DNA of 64,000 nucleotides from Simmondsia chinensis. Lineage: Eukaryota > Streptophyta > Magnoliopsida > Caryophyllales > Simmondsiaceae. Of the stretch, positions 20,684 to 31,162 are shown piece by piece. The position numbers were made by a program, and so were the translations under genes. How positions within the stretch are numbered: position 1 is the first letter of the stretch; every line of letters begins with the position of its first letter. The stretch lies in NCBI GenBank assembly GCA_018398585.1, contig JAGTTD010000018.1, positions 1,495,501 through 1,559,500 of the forward strand. The letters run 5' to 3'. A model generated the notes under the pieces. That model was not told where the DNA came from. It made no database searches and saw only the letters and a program-made list of their open reading frames with translations.

Positions 20684-20805
20684 TAAATTACCAAAGTAGC
20701 ACTATTTGTAAAAAAAATTACCAAAATAGCATAGTTGAAAAAATATTTACCAAAATGGCACACTTTACTGTAGTGTCAATAGGAAACGCCGTTTCAAACG
20801 TCAAT
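20684..20805 (+). repeat. Internal extra copy of the MULE TIR end
   Basis: AATAAATTACCAAAGTAGC through CACTTTACTGTAG and AAACGCCGTTTCAAACG repeats the outer left end some 470 bp further in, and is fused directly to transposase 3' sequence (GTGGTTGCAGATCAC). Confidence 0.8.
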
Positions 20806-20807
20806 AG

Positions 20808-20975
20808 TGGTTGCAGATCACACAAGGTGGAGGCATGGTAGAGGACGGCCACGCTCAACCCGACTACATAGCGAAACGGACGCAAGGGAGGGCTTGTCCA
20901 AAAATAAATGTAGCATATGCAGTGAAAGGGACATAATAGTAGCATATGCAGTGAAAGGGACATAATAAAAAAACT
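20808..20975 (+). pseudogene. MULE transposase 3' end
   Basis: Matches the tail of the transposase in the 33-45 kb element (GGTTGCAGATCACAC, then ACGGACGCAAGGGAGGGC and the zinc-knuckle start NKCSIC). The knuckle is destroyed. A 29-bp segment beginning GTAGCATATGCAGTGAAAG is tandemly duplicated (about 20910-20967). Confidence 0.7.
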
Positions 20976-21129
20976 TAGGTTCATACTTGCATTTGATGTA
21001 TTATTTACTGTAATTACATAATAATAATAAATATAATTTTATTTTTGTGTTGTGCTCGATAAGAATGTTGTAATATGTGTAAATTTATTGTTAGCCCATT
21101 GGTTACTATTTTCAGCTTTTTTAGAGATA

Positions 21130-22950
21130 TGGTAAGAACACTAGGAGGACATGCTTCGACTTCGACCTCGACTGCTCGGTATGGTGAGCAAAATCCAGGT
21201 CCAGATGACAGGTCTGTGTTGCGTCTTCAGGAGTGTCATCGATCGGAGGATGTTTGGACTGAAAGGGTATGCTATTAATCGATATTTGTCATATAATTTT
21301 GAGTTATAATTATTCAAATAGTTGATTAATATATTTAATGTCTTTGTGTTACAGGGCAATGATAAGATCAGGGTGAGGATTCACCATCCATCAACCCTTC
21401 GCCCACAAATACGACCTTATGTCGTACAAGCTGGATTCATTGGAGTGGCCCAAGTAGGTCGCATCCAGATTGATAACGCATTGATTGGGGCTTTGTTAGA
21501 GAGGTGGAGGCGGGAGACCCATACATGACACCAATACTGCAGGATGTTGCTGTCTTACTAGGTCTACGTGTAGACGGTCGAGCAGTCACTGGTAGGACTA
21601 CCTACAATTGGCAGGACCTCTGTCATTATTTATTGGGTGCAGCCCCCCCAACATCAGCACTAAGGGTAGCCTAGTAAGAAGTAAATGGTTGGCGCAACTT
21701 TGTGCACAAGCGCCCCACCCCCCCGCTGATGAGCAAGTGTTGTTTAATTCAATCTTGAACAATGAGAACATTTACATATTGGTCGACCGTTTATATCCGC
21801 GCCCCGTCCACTTGCACCTGCAGTCAATGATCTGTTGCCGCCTTTGGGATTTCAGTAAGGGAAAATATTTTGTACATCTTGATTTAATGTATATGTAATA
21901 TTATATATGTATTAAAATAATTTATTTTGTACTCGATCAGCTGGGTTGCGTCCTTGACATTCCGCGAGAATCAAAGGCAATGCCAATCCTTCTATAGGGA
22001 CCAACTTGATGTCCAAGAGCCACATCAGGTATATACATAAAAACAGACACAATTATATATTGTTAATATTTAATGTAATAACTAAGTTATTTTACCTGCA
22101 CTTAGGTTCAATGGACGCCTTACAGGCAATCTCGGTTAAGCACCTTGCCCGCGATTTGTGTCGAGGGTCGTCATATCTGGCAATATCAGGGACCAATGAT
22201 ATGCTTTGGCATTGTAGAGCTGCATTGCCCTGATAGAGTGTTGCGTCAGTTTGGATTAACGCAGCATATCCCGGATCACATCGACACCCTTAACTCCTTG
22301 CACTATACATCGCGTTCGGGCAGGTGGGACGAGAATTGTTAGGTCTACCATTCGAACTGGATCGAGGTATAGAACACACGAATGGATTATATCGCCAACG
22401 TACGTCAGCCTCCTACATCGCCTACAGATTACATGTGTTGGTACAACTCTATCACTAGGCGTTATATAGTAAGGCGTGAAGTGCATGTTCAGCGTCCATC
22501 CCGGCTTCGTTATAATCCAAGTGGCAACCAAATTCAACGTGTAGTAAGCACTTTTACAACATTTGTCTCTTTACTTATTCCATAATATGTTTCGTTAACA
22601 TTTGAATGTACTATTTTCTTGGTCGATGTTCTTAAAAAGCATGCTAAAATGGCAGTTCAAAGGATACGTAATACTATTGGCCACACCGTAGAGTCTGTCT
22701 CTACAGAATGGCTAACTGCTTGCTATACCGCAATAGCTGTTGCCGGTGAACGACATCAATTTGAACAGGCTATGCAAGAAGAAGAGTTTGACTACCGTTC
22801 ATTTGGTGATCCACCCTACAGCATCGTGGTGAACCTCCAGAAGGAAGTAGACGTGAACGTCCGTGACATAGTTTTTCAGTTCATATGGAAGGTTCACCCT
22901 CACAGCATCGTGGTGAACCTCATCGTAGATCGACGTCACGTTTTGTACCA
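21130..22950 (+). pseudogene. Plant mobile domain (PMD) gene, MULE-borne
   Basis: Exon 1 starts at the ATG at 21130 and includes YGEQNPGPDDRSVL. A GT-AG intron follows (about 21267-21354). Exon 2 has HHPSTLRPQIRPYVVQAGF, DNALIGALLERWRRETH and LLGLRVDGRAVTG. Later exons have HIWQYQGPMICFGIVELHCP, RVLRQFGLTQHIP and YNSITRRYIV. These are marks of the PMD family (MAIN/MAIL1 type, often named phosphatase-7 long-form-like), whose host members help silence transposons and maintain meristems. A deletion near 21523, where a stop (TGA) follows, and stops near 22340 and 22372 make it a pseudogene. A short final exon (from 22619) carries an internal 24-bp duplication (CAGCATCGTGGTGAACCTC). Sister copies are at 39418-41014. 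Confidence 0.8.
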
Positions 22951-23449
22951 TAACTTACGTTATTTATTTTTTTTGTAATCTATTATTACAATGTATTTTT
23001 TTCTTTTTTATTACTTTATACATTAAATAATGTAACTCAATTAAATTTTTTTTATATTTTATTTTATCATTTTGTTGTTAATTAATTTTGGAGGATTTTA
23101 GGGTTTATCATTTTATTAAATAATGTTAACAAATTAACTGTATTTCTATAATAAAAATTTGATCATCGTCCGTACGCCTGCGTCATTAGAGGCTGTTTGG
23201 GGACGCCGTTTCTAACCGCGTCCCTTACGCGGCTGTTTGGGACGCCATTTCTAACGCCGTTCGTACGCCGTTAGAAACGGCGTCCCATAGACGGCGCCTT
23301 TCGGACGCCGTTTCTGGCGGCGTCTGACACCTAACGAAAAACACTGCTTATCGAACGCCGTTTGAAACGGCGTTTCCTATTGACGCTACAGTAAAGTGTG
23401 CCATTTTGATAATTTTTTTTGCAAATAGTGTCACTTTGGTAATTTATTC

Positions 23450-23458
23450 TTCAAGATT
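23450..23458 (+). repeat. 9-bp target duplication TTCAAGATT, right
   Basis: Exact copy of 20207-20215. Confidence 0.9.
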
Positions 23459-23632
23459 ACTTGATCCAATTAGTTTATGAAGAAGTATGACTTTTAATAA
23501 AAAGTTATGTCTCTTAAGAAAAAGATATATGATTTTGTGAATATGTTTTTTAATAAAGGTGTGTCGCTTTGATATATTTCTTAGTAAAGAAACACGCCTT
23601 TTAATAAAAAAAATATCAATTAATAATAAGAA

Positions 23633-23712
23633 TACCCTGGGGGGATAGGCTGCGTACATCCACTCCCCAGACCCCGCTGAGGCGGGAGCCCTTGGGACAT
23701 TGGACATGTTGC
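23633..23712 (+). mobile_element. Au/RTE-type tail fragment
   Basis: GATAGGCTGCGTACATCCAC, CCCCAGACCCCGCTG and GGCGGGAGCCC in the usual order; the rest of the element is missing on both sides. Confidence 0.7.
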
Positions 23713-24916
23713 TTTAATAATGAGAACCTTTCTATTATATTAGTATGAGTGTTATCCCTTGCAATTCATGTAAGTGTTAGATTTTTTAATTTTGTACATT
23801 ATTATATTGTAATTATATTAAGTATTCCTTTTTCTTTCTTTTTATTGTAAGTCATATTTATTTTATAAGTTTTATATTATATCATAAATATATAAAACTT
23901 AGATTATATGTATAAACATTAGGGCATAAGATAATAATTCTTATATATCTTGAATTTTAGGATTTTCATACATTAAGATTAAGAACATTCCTTAATTAAT
24001 AGCAATCCTTAATTGACTATTTAGTATAGACACTGAAAAAATTTGATTTTCCCTCTTAACCACTCTTTTAATGTACGATGTAAAATAGAGTATCGTACTT
24101 ATAATTATCTTTCATATTCACGTGTTTGTATGTTGTGGACCTATGGTAAAGAGTGGACCAGATGTTTATTAATAGACATGTCTCTACATTAATAGATATA
24201 TCTATTTACTAAAAGACATATCTCTTTACTTAGAAACACATCAAATAGACATGTATTTTTATTAAAAGACGTAATCATTTATCAAGGCATATATCTTTTC
24301 ATTAAGAGACTTAACCATTTTTAATTTTTATTCAAAGAAATTTCATGCGATGTCTAAGAATTTAGTATTAGGGTTTTGGTGAATTCGGAGGAATGAGAGA
24401 TTTTACTATAATATAATAGAAAGATGATTAACAATATTGAAAGACCATATTAGACTACTCAATTCCTACATTATTAATATGTGATATTAATTTTTATGAT
24501 AAATTGCATATTAGGTTTAAGATTTGATATATTAATTTTTAGTCTATAAACTTCATAAAATAAATTTTTAATTCAAAAAATAACATTCATTTAATAAAAT
24601 ATGCAATACAGGCCTCACTTTATTCTTTCGTATTATTGTGTAAACTATTTTATTAAATATACATACTTTTTTTAAAAAAATCATTTTATTAAGTTTATAA
24701 ACCAAAAAAATCAATATACTAAATTTTAAAATATTAATACATAATTTACCTTAATTTTTATATGCGTGAAAAAAAAATAAAATCATAAATAATTTACCAA
24801 TTAAAAGTTTTCCTTTTTTAGGAGTAAGAATAATTTCTTTTTTTGGTACAGTAGGATTCAGGATAAATAAATGTCAACGTATAATTTAAAATTATTTATT
24901 AATTAATATTAGTATA
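23713..24916. other. AT-rich unassigned DNA
   Basis: No coding frame. Around 24165-24310 a motif like AAAAGACATATCTCTTTAC recurs loosely with TTAATAGACATG variants; similar text is at 23490-23600. It is a simple degenerate repeat rather than a gene. Confidence 0.5.
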
Positions 24917-24925
24917 TTATTTTAA

Positions 24926-25465
24926 GGGTTATTTATATTTTAGTTCATGACTTTTTTAAAAATAATAAAAAAATTTCTGACCTTTTTGAATTATTAAAAA
25001 GGCCCACAAGTTTTTATTGTATTAATAAAAAGGTCCCTAAATTTTTGTTGCACAAATAAAAAGGCCCATCTCCAACTTGATAATGCCAGTTTTAGTAGAT
25101 AGAGCTGACGTGATAGCTACGTTTTTATTAATGCTATAGTAAAATGATAAAACTGCCCTTTAATAGTTATATTTTGAAATAAATTAAGCGAAAATAGATA
25201 GCTTCTATATAGTATAAAATCTCAAATTTTGTACTTATAAAGTAAGAAATAGGGTGTTGAAGCGTACTTTATGTCATTTTATTATAGTCTTAATAAAAAA
25301 ATAGTTGTCACGCCATCTCTATTAATAAAAAATGACATCATTACTCTTGAAATTGGTCTTTTTATTATTATAAAAAAAATTTAGAATTCTTTTTAATAAT
25401 TTAAAAAGGTCGGAGTTCTTTTTATTAATTTTAAAAATTTAAAAATATTAAAATATAAATAATGC
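24926..25465. mobile_element. MITE, family M9, copy 1 (540 bp)
   Basis: Flanked by the exact 9-bp duplication TTATTTTAA (24917-24925, 25466-25474). Ends GGGTTATTTATATTTTAG and AAAATATAAATAATGC are inverted repeats; the interior (ATAAATTAAGCGAAAATAG, AATTTTGTACTTATAAAGT) matches two other copies in the window. No coding capacity. The duplication length suggests mobilisation by a MULE transposase. Confidence 0.85.
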
Positions 25466-25474
25466 TTATTTTAA

Positions 25475-25874
25475 TTACTATATTCTTTGTACTCAATACC
25501 GAAGGAAAAACTTCAAATTAAAATATAAGTGGTTATTTAGTAATTATTTTTCTTCCTTTTACTAATTATTTATTCTAATTTTTTAACATGTGCCCTTAAA
25601 ATATATATTCAGAAATATTCATTACACTTATATTTATTAAAATTTTATTAAATTATTCAAATATTAAAAAAAATATTATTTTTATATAAATTAATAAAAT
25701 ATAAGAATTTAATGGACATACGTTAGAATAGTCCTTATTTATTAGATGTGACTCTTGTTTTGCAGAACCCGCGTCAGGCTACCGAAAAATATTTCCCTGA
25801 TAGGAAAACTGTGTGGCGTACAGATGCTGAAAATCCTTTGCATATTTCTTTACGTTATATATAAATTAAAGGTT
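25475..25874. other. AT-rich unassigned DNA
   Basis: Contains the phrase CTGATAGGAAAACT, which recurs at 26841 and, more loosely, at 28478, hinting at a dispersed ancestral repeat. No gene seen. Confidence 0.45.
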
Positions 25875-26719
25875 TATTAGTATAAAATTAATTATAAATT
25901 TTTATTTATCATTTTAAATTTTTAGGATAATTAATTTTCTGATAAGGTATCAGAGTCTTGATGACTAAAAGGTCAGGAGTTCGAATCTCAACAATCTTTA
26001 CTTTTAACATTAAAACAATTAAGTATATGATATAAGGTGGGCTTGTACATTATCCACGCTTTAAACCCAAACAAGCATGTCACGAACCCAAGGGTTAGTG
26101 ACGAGATATTCACGGACCTAAGTTCGTGGTGGTGAAATAGGGGTTAGGAGAGAGAGAGAGAGAGAATTAGAAATAGAGTATGAGATGAGAAAAAAATAGA
26201 GTTTAAATTGAGAAAAGAAGAGAAGTATTGAGATGAGAAGAAGGGGATTAAGATCAGAAAGATAGGGAATCTAGATGAGAAAGAAATAGAATTTTAAGAT
26301 AAAAAAAATAGAAAATTTTTATTAATAATTTGATTAGATTGTTCCTTTACAGCTCAATTCATACATATATATAACACTTGACACCAACTATCAATATTTA
26401 ATGACTTAAGGCTAATACATGAACCTACTTAATTACATGCTCATCCTTCAAGGAACCGTATGGGAAGAAGGAAAAATTGGAGGGAATATACTTCATATAC
26501 CTTTTGAAATATCTTAAGTAATATTCTAGACTACTCCGGATAAAATTGTAAATTAAAAAATATAATAAAATGTTATTGGACGTCTCGATGTGTCGCTAGG
26601 GCAAGGTCACGGGTAGGGTCATGACAAGGCATTTGTGTGAGGAAGCATGTTAGAATATAAAATCAATCCTGAACTTTTACCTACCAGTTTATATTTTTAA
26701 AATAGTTAATTTCTTGATA
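25875..26719 (+). mobile_element. TRIM retrotransposon interrupted by a solo LTR
   Basis: Short LTRs of about 70-72 bp lie at 25875-25944 and 26648-26719 (TGTTAGAATATAAAATCAAT ... TTTCTTGATA). The primer-site-like GGTATCAGAGTC follows the first, then GGAGTTCGAATCTC. A degraded polypurine region (GTGAGGAAGCA) precedes the second. After removing the 549-bp insertion the element is about 290 bp, the same as the TRIM at 60143-60432, with which it shares the interior. No coding capacity. Confidence 0.75.
26078..26626. mobile_element. Solo LTR nested in the TRIM
   Basis: 549 bp from TGTCACGAACCC to GGGTCATGACA, flanked by AAGCA (26073-26077) and AGGCA (26627-26631), four of five bases alike. A (GA)n tract lies at about 26146-26166 and TATATATAACACTT near 26363. 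No internal coding region, primer site or second LTR, hence solo. The superfamily is unknown. Confidence 0.65.
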
Positions 26720-26734
26720 ATTAGCTTAGAGATA

Positions 26735-26846
26735 TAGGGTACTGATATTACCCTGTATATAACTTTAAACAGAAGTTAAATTATCCTGCAGGCTAGGGAT
26801 ATAGGACAGCGATCGAAATTGTAGGGTAGTGAAATATTTTCTGATA
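26735..26846 (+). repeat. 112-bp segment duplicated at 28555-28650
   Basis: CTGATATTACCCTGTATATA, CTAGGGATATAGGACAGCG and ATTGTAGGGTAGTGAAA correspond to similar words at 28555-28650. Origin unknown. Confidence 0.6.
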
Positions 26847-26855
26847 GGAAAACTA

Positions 26856-27876
26856 GATTAAATTATCAAAGTGGCATATTTTACAAAAAAAATTATCAAA
26901 ATGGCATAGTTGAAAAAATATTTATCAAAATGGCACACTTTACTGTAGTATCAATAGGAAACGTCGTTTCAAACGGCGTTCGTTGAGCGGTCGGAGGCGT
27001 CACCTAACGGACGCCGTTAAACGGCCTCCGTACGCCGTTAGACCACACACCTTTGTATAAAGTAGAAAAAATTAACAATCGTCCTAACTTAAATAACAAT
27101 AAAATGATAAAATAAAGTAGAAAAAAAAATTTAGTAGAGTTACATTATTTAATGTATAAAGTAATAAAAAGAAAAAAAATACACTGTAATAATAGATTAC
27201 AAAAATTCCCTGATGTAATAAAAACGGGTGTCGATATGATCCAGGTTATGTTGCTTTAATCCAAACTGACGCAACACTCTATCAGGGCAATGCAGCTCTA
27301 CAATGCCAAAGCATATCATCGGTCCCTGATATCGCCAGATATGACTCAACGAACGCAGTTTCAAACGGCATTTCTTATTGACGCTACAGTAAAGTTTGCC
27401 ATTTTGGTAAATATTTTTTCAACTAAGCCATTTTGGTAATTTTTTTTGCAAAAGGTGCCATTTTGATAGAGTGTTGCGTCAGTTTGGATTAACGCAACAT
27501 ATCCCGGATCACATCGACACCCTTTTTTATTACATCAGGGGGGTTTTGTAATCTATTATTACAGTGCATTTTTTCTCTTTTTATTACTGTATACATTAAA
27601 TAATGTAACTCTACTAAATTTGTTTTCTACTTTATTTTATCATTTTATTGTTAATTAAGTTAGGAGGATTGTTAATTTTTTCTACTTTATACAAAGGTGT
27701 GTGCTCTAACGGCGTACGGAGGCCGTTTGGTGACGCCTCCGACCGCTCAACGAACGCCGTTTGAAACGGTATTTGCTATTAATACTACAGTAAATTATAC
27801 TATTTTGGTAAATATTTTTTTAACTATGCTATTTTGATAATTTTTTTCTAAAATAAGCTACTTTGATAATTTATTC
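26856..27876. mobile_element. Foldback MULE-type element carrying PMD gene fragments
   Basis: Exact 9-bp duplication GGAAAACTA at 26847-26855 and 27877-27885. TIRs of about 200 bp or more open GATTAAATTATCAAAGTGGC, like the 20216 element, and include the same GC-rich words (AAACGGCGTTCGTTGAGCGG, CGTACGCCGTTAG). Inside, 27225-27345 is the reverse complement of the PMD exon at 22170-22290, and 27470-27525 repeats part of that exon in forward orientation. A third TIR-like block lies at 27353-27467. It is a short derivative of the PMD-bearing MULE family. Confidence 0.82.
27225..27345 (-). pseudogene. PMD exon fragment in the foldback element
   Basis: Reverse complement of sequence around 22170-22290 (ATGCTTTGGCATTGTAGAGC, GATAGAGTGTTGCGTCAG), about 120 bp, with small differences. 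A second piece in plus orientation is at about 27470-27525. Confidence 0.75.
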
Positions 27877-27885
27877 GGAAAACTA

Positions 27886-28554
27886 TCTAGTATACAGTTG
27901 CAGGGAATTGATGGCTAATTATCTGACAGGAACATTTAATGGTAAGTACTTGCAGATTAATAATATTTATTTATTTAAAGCTAAAAAAAACATTTATTTA
28001 ATGTTATAGTTCATATAATGATTACAAAATAAAAATAAGGCTTATTATGCACTTTTATATATTATTATTTAAGTTATTTTATTAAATTTATATTATTTTT
28101 TGATTAAAAATTATTTTATAAAATTAATAGATTAAAAAATTAATATACTAAATTTTAGAATAATAATATGTAATTTACCTTCAAAAATTCTTATATTTTT
28201 TGTTGCATTAATACAAAAAATATAGCTTTGAAACATTATAATTTAGTATATTTTAAATTAAATTTTTAGAATTATGTTACTTTTAGATTAATTTTAGAAT
28301 TTAGTTATTTTTTAATAGAAAAATTAGAGTTAAATTTTTTTGGTAGAAAAGATAGAGTTAAATTATTTTTTGATATATTAACATACAGTTAGATTACTTT
28401 TAAATTAATTATTAAATTAAAATAAAAGTAATTATTTACTAATTATTTTTCATATTTTTACTTATTATTTACTATATGTGATAAGAAAACTATGTAGTGT
28501 ATAATTGCAGGAAATCCTTAGTTATACGTCATTTAAAGGTTTATTAGCTTAGGA
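27886..28554. other. AT-rich unassigned DNA
   Basis: No gene. Poly-A/T and short recurrent phrases such as TTAGAGTTAAATT only. Confidence 0.5.
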
Positions 28555-28645
28555 ATAGGCTATTGATATTAGCCTGTATGTAACTTTAAATTATCCCGCT
28601 GGCTAGAGATATAGGGTAGTGAGCGAAATTGTATGGTAGTGAAAC

Positions 28646-28798
28646 ATTTCCCACTTTTTTTTTTTAAATAGTAATAGCATAATTATAAAAATTATTTAAA
28701 TAATTGGCACTTTTTTTGAAAATATTTTTAAAAAGATACCAATTTGCAAAATAATTTTTATAATTATGCTATTTTACAAAAAAAAGTCAATATTTCCC
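28646..28798. mobile_element. Small hairpin MITE (about 150 bp)
   Basis: GCATAATTATAAAAATTATTT on the left pairs with AAATAATTTTTATAATTATGC on the right, giving an almost continuous hairpin. ATTTCCC is present at both edges as a probable target duplication. Confidence 0.65.
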
Positions 28799-28810
28799 TT
28801 ATTAAAATAA

Positions 28811-28930
28811 GAGTTTTTTAGCTTTTTGGTATAATTTTAAAAATATTTAGCAATTTGACATATTTTACTGTAGTAAAGTGGTTGTACGAAGTACGGGACG
28901 TCGTGCAACCACATCCTGGAGGGTGCACGA
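28811..28930. mobile_element. Single MULE TIR end
   Basis: GAGTTTTTTAGCTTTTTGG, ATATTTAGCAATTTGACA, TTTTACTGTAGTAAAGTGG and GGACGTCGTGCAACC match the left terminus of the 33278 element. The partner end was not found, so it is a truncated copy. Confidence 0.6.
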
Positions 28931-29337
28931 TATACGGAATGTAAGAATATTTTTACCGAAATAACATACTTTTTAAAAAAATATCAAAATATTTATTAAA
29001 ATGATAATGATTTGTTGTACATTTATTAATTTAAGATGTTTAAAACGGCCTACATAGTGTGCATGTATTGCGGCACTGTTTGCAAGAGCCTATAATTATG
29101 AAGAAATTTTTTTTTAACGAAAATACAATTAATTTATATATAAAAAATTATTAAATTAAAACTATTTGATATAAATAATTTAAGAGTTTTTCTATTCTGT
29201 GCCCAAATGGCAAAGTTTAATGATATTAAATGCTCAATCATCTATTAATTAATCCACTGTCATATTAATAAACTGCAATTGAAGTAAAACACCTTATTTA
29301 TTAACATTGAATTTTTTCCATGCTAACTTACCATGTC
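28931..29337. other. AT-rich unassigned DNA
   Basis: No gene or clear element. Confidence 0.45.
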
Positions 29338-29775
29338 TATTAGGATAATAGAGTTATTTATATTGTATAATACTTTATTATTTTGTTAGGTATGTTACCA
29401 TAATTCAACTTTTATATAGTATTACAGCTCTATCCTTGATACCCTATTCTCTCAAATAAAAAAAAAAAAAGGAGAAATTGGGCTCAACATTAACCCTAAC
29501 CCAAAACTCACGGCTCTTCCACACCCACTTCTCCCTCGCGCCGCGGCACCCTAACCCTCTTCTCTCACAGAGCCCCTTCCACGCGCCACCGCAGGTCCGG
29601 CCGCCCTCCCATGCCATGCTGCTGTTGCCCCTCTCCTTCACGAACGACCAGCCGTTCTCCCAACTCCCTCATCTCATAGCTGCTCCTCCCCTACTCACGT
29701 CGCGCTGCGCCGCCGCCCTCCTTCACACCATGCTGCTGCCTCCCTACCGCACGTCCGGCCGTCACCTCTTATATT
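29338..29775 (+). mobile_element. Relic of Copia 1 family: LTR and leader
   Basis: TATTAGGATAATAGAGTTAT opens the LTR, which has an internal deletion and ends TTTTATATAG near 29420. The leader matches Copia 1 (CCTTGATACCCT..TCTCTCAAA, ATTAACCCTAACCCAAA) and continues into C-rich text like that before the Copia gag start. A 134-codon open frame over the leader is probably chance. Coding domains are missing. Confidence 0.75.
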
Positions 29776-30700
29776 ATTTTTTGGAAAAAAACAATACTGA
29801 ATTACATTCCAGTATTATATCTTGCATCAAAATTTTCGATAGCTACATGATTTTATTATCTTGTTCTAACTTTTTTAATTAAATAAAATTAAAAATAAGA
29901 GATATGACATCTACAAGTGAAAAACGCATCTAATTGTAATAGGTGTGTTGAACACGTCTATATTTTTTTATTTAAATAGGACGTTTTCATATTTGCATCT
30001 ATAACATGGTAAAAACACTCTTTTTATGATATTGAAATAAGATAAATCAAATCATATAATTAATAAAATTGAAGATATATAAAACATACTATTGAAATAC
30101 AACTTAATATTACATTTTTTTCAAAAAATTTTATATCGGGCGTGCCAGTTATTAAAAAAAAAAAATTTATTAATTATTAAAGTATTTTATTTTAAATGTA
30201 GTTTATTAATGACATTTATAAAAATAATAAATTAATTAATTGATAATAGATTATCTCATATCTCTAACCTAATATGAACTTCTTGATATTTTAAATGCTT
30301 TCAAAAATTGTAATAATTATTTAGCTAATTAAGTATATTTAATACTACTCAGCACGCTTAACAGTCAAATTTTTTGAAAAAATGTAATACTAAATTGTAT
30401 TCCAATATTATGTTTTATATATCTTAAATTTTATTAATGCAATGAACATTAGGGGCCTTTTTATTAATTTAAAAAAAATAATTTTTTTATTATTTTTAAA
30501 ATATTAAAATACTAAAATATAAATAATTTAATTTTCTTAAAGTGAAAACTCCAATGACTACTGGTTGTCTTTTGTAAATTTTCTTATATCAGGAAGAACT
30601 TCTTTTTCGCTAAATTTTTAGGAGGAGATGACATTAGATAGAGCCCAATAGAGGGTTAGTATAGGGGTTATAGATGCTCCAGTTGGAGTAGAATATTATA
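29776..30700. other. AT-rich unassigned DNA with a MITE end fragment
   Basis: At about 30447-30520, GGGGCCTTTTTATTAATTT and AATACTAAAATATAAATAATT resemble the right end of the M9 MITE family. Nothing else recognised. Confidence 0.45.
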
Positions 30701-31078
30701 GCTTACTAGTGCTAGACCGTGATATTCTCCTAGCGCACTTAGGTTGTGTACTTGCTCTCATGAGCTACGTGCCTGCCTACCTGCCTACCTATCCTTTGAT
30801 TTTCTGCTTGATGTGGCTTGCTTTGTGTGTGTGTTTGTGCTCTGTGTTTGTTGTCTTGATTGCCGTATGTTTTGCCCTACTCATGCTTTGTTGCTTTTCT
30901 GCCGCCAGGTCACATATTCTATGCTGCCGACCAGCTATTCAGGTTGGGGTTCCTCGGAAATAGCCTCTCTTCAGGGTAGCCCCCTGAAGGAGGAAGGCTG
31001 TGTACATCTACCCCCGGACCCTGCTTTTACGGAAGCCCTTGCAGGCACTGGGTTTTTTGTTGTTGTTGTAGGAAGAAC
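30700..31078 (+). mobile_element. 5'-truncated RTE LINE or SINE with Au/RTE tail
   Basis: The end (TTCAGGTTGGGGTTCCTCGG, GGAAGGCTGTGTACATCTAC, GGACCCTGCTTTTACGG, GGCACTGGG, then repeated GTT) matches the 3' end of the RTE at 49943-52063. A pyrimidine-rich stretch upstream (TGCCTACCTGCC) could be LINE 3' UTR. The 114-codon open frame here looks like chance. Confidence 0.7.
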
Positions 31079-31162
31079 TTCTTTGTAGTATTTTATCTTA
31101 TCACTATTGAACTTTATTAAGGTTCGTTTATCAGCTACTAATATATCGAATTTTATTAAAAC

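Larger units (their letters stand above)
20216..23449 (+). mobile_element. Non-autonomous MULE carrying a PMD pseudogene
   Basis: A 3.2-kb element with terminal inverted repeats of about 260 bp (20216-20475 and 23160-23449, starting GAATAAATTACCAAAGTG) and an exact 9-bp duplication. The inner end of each TIR is a GC-rich block of ACGCCGTTT/AAACGGCGT words, in contrast with the AT-rich neighbourhood. Inside are a second partial TIR copy, the last part of a MULE transposase and a multi-exon PMD gene. The transposase catalytic part is lost, so movement would need help from a relative such as the intact ancestor of the 33-45 kb element. Confidence 0.88.

Noticed and set aside
21130..22950. Reading the cargo gene as a serine/threonine phosphatase
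   Set aside because: Database names such as phosphatase 7 long form refer to the PMD part; no metallophosphatase motif (GDxHG, GDxVDRG) is visible.
29478..29882. 134-codon open frame after the Copia relic LTR
   Set aside because: It corresponds to the untranslated leader of Copia 1 and runs into unrelated AT-rich DNA.
30709..31088. Two overlapping open frames rich in Leu and Cys that look like membrane segments
   Set aside because: They translate pyrimidine-rich LINE 3' UTR and tail; the hydrophobicity is a composition effect.
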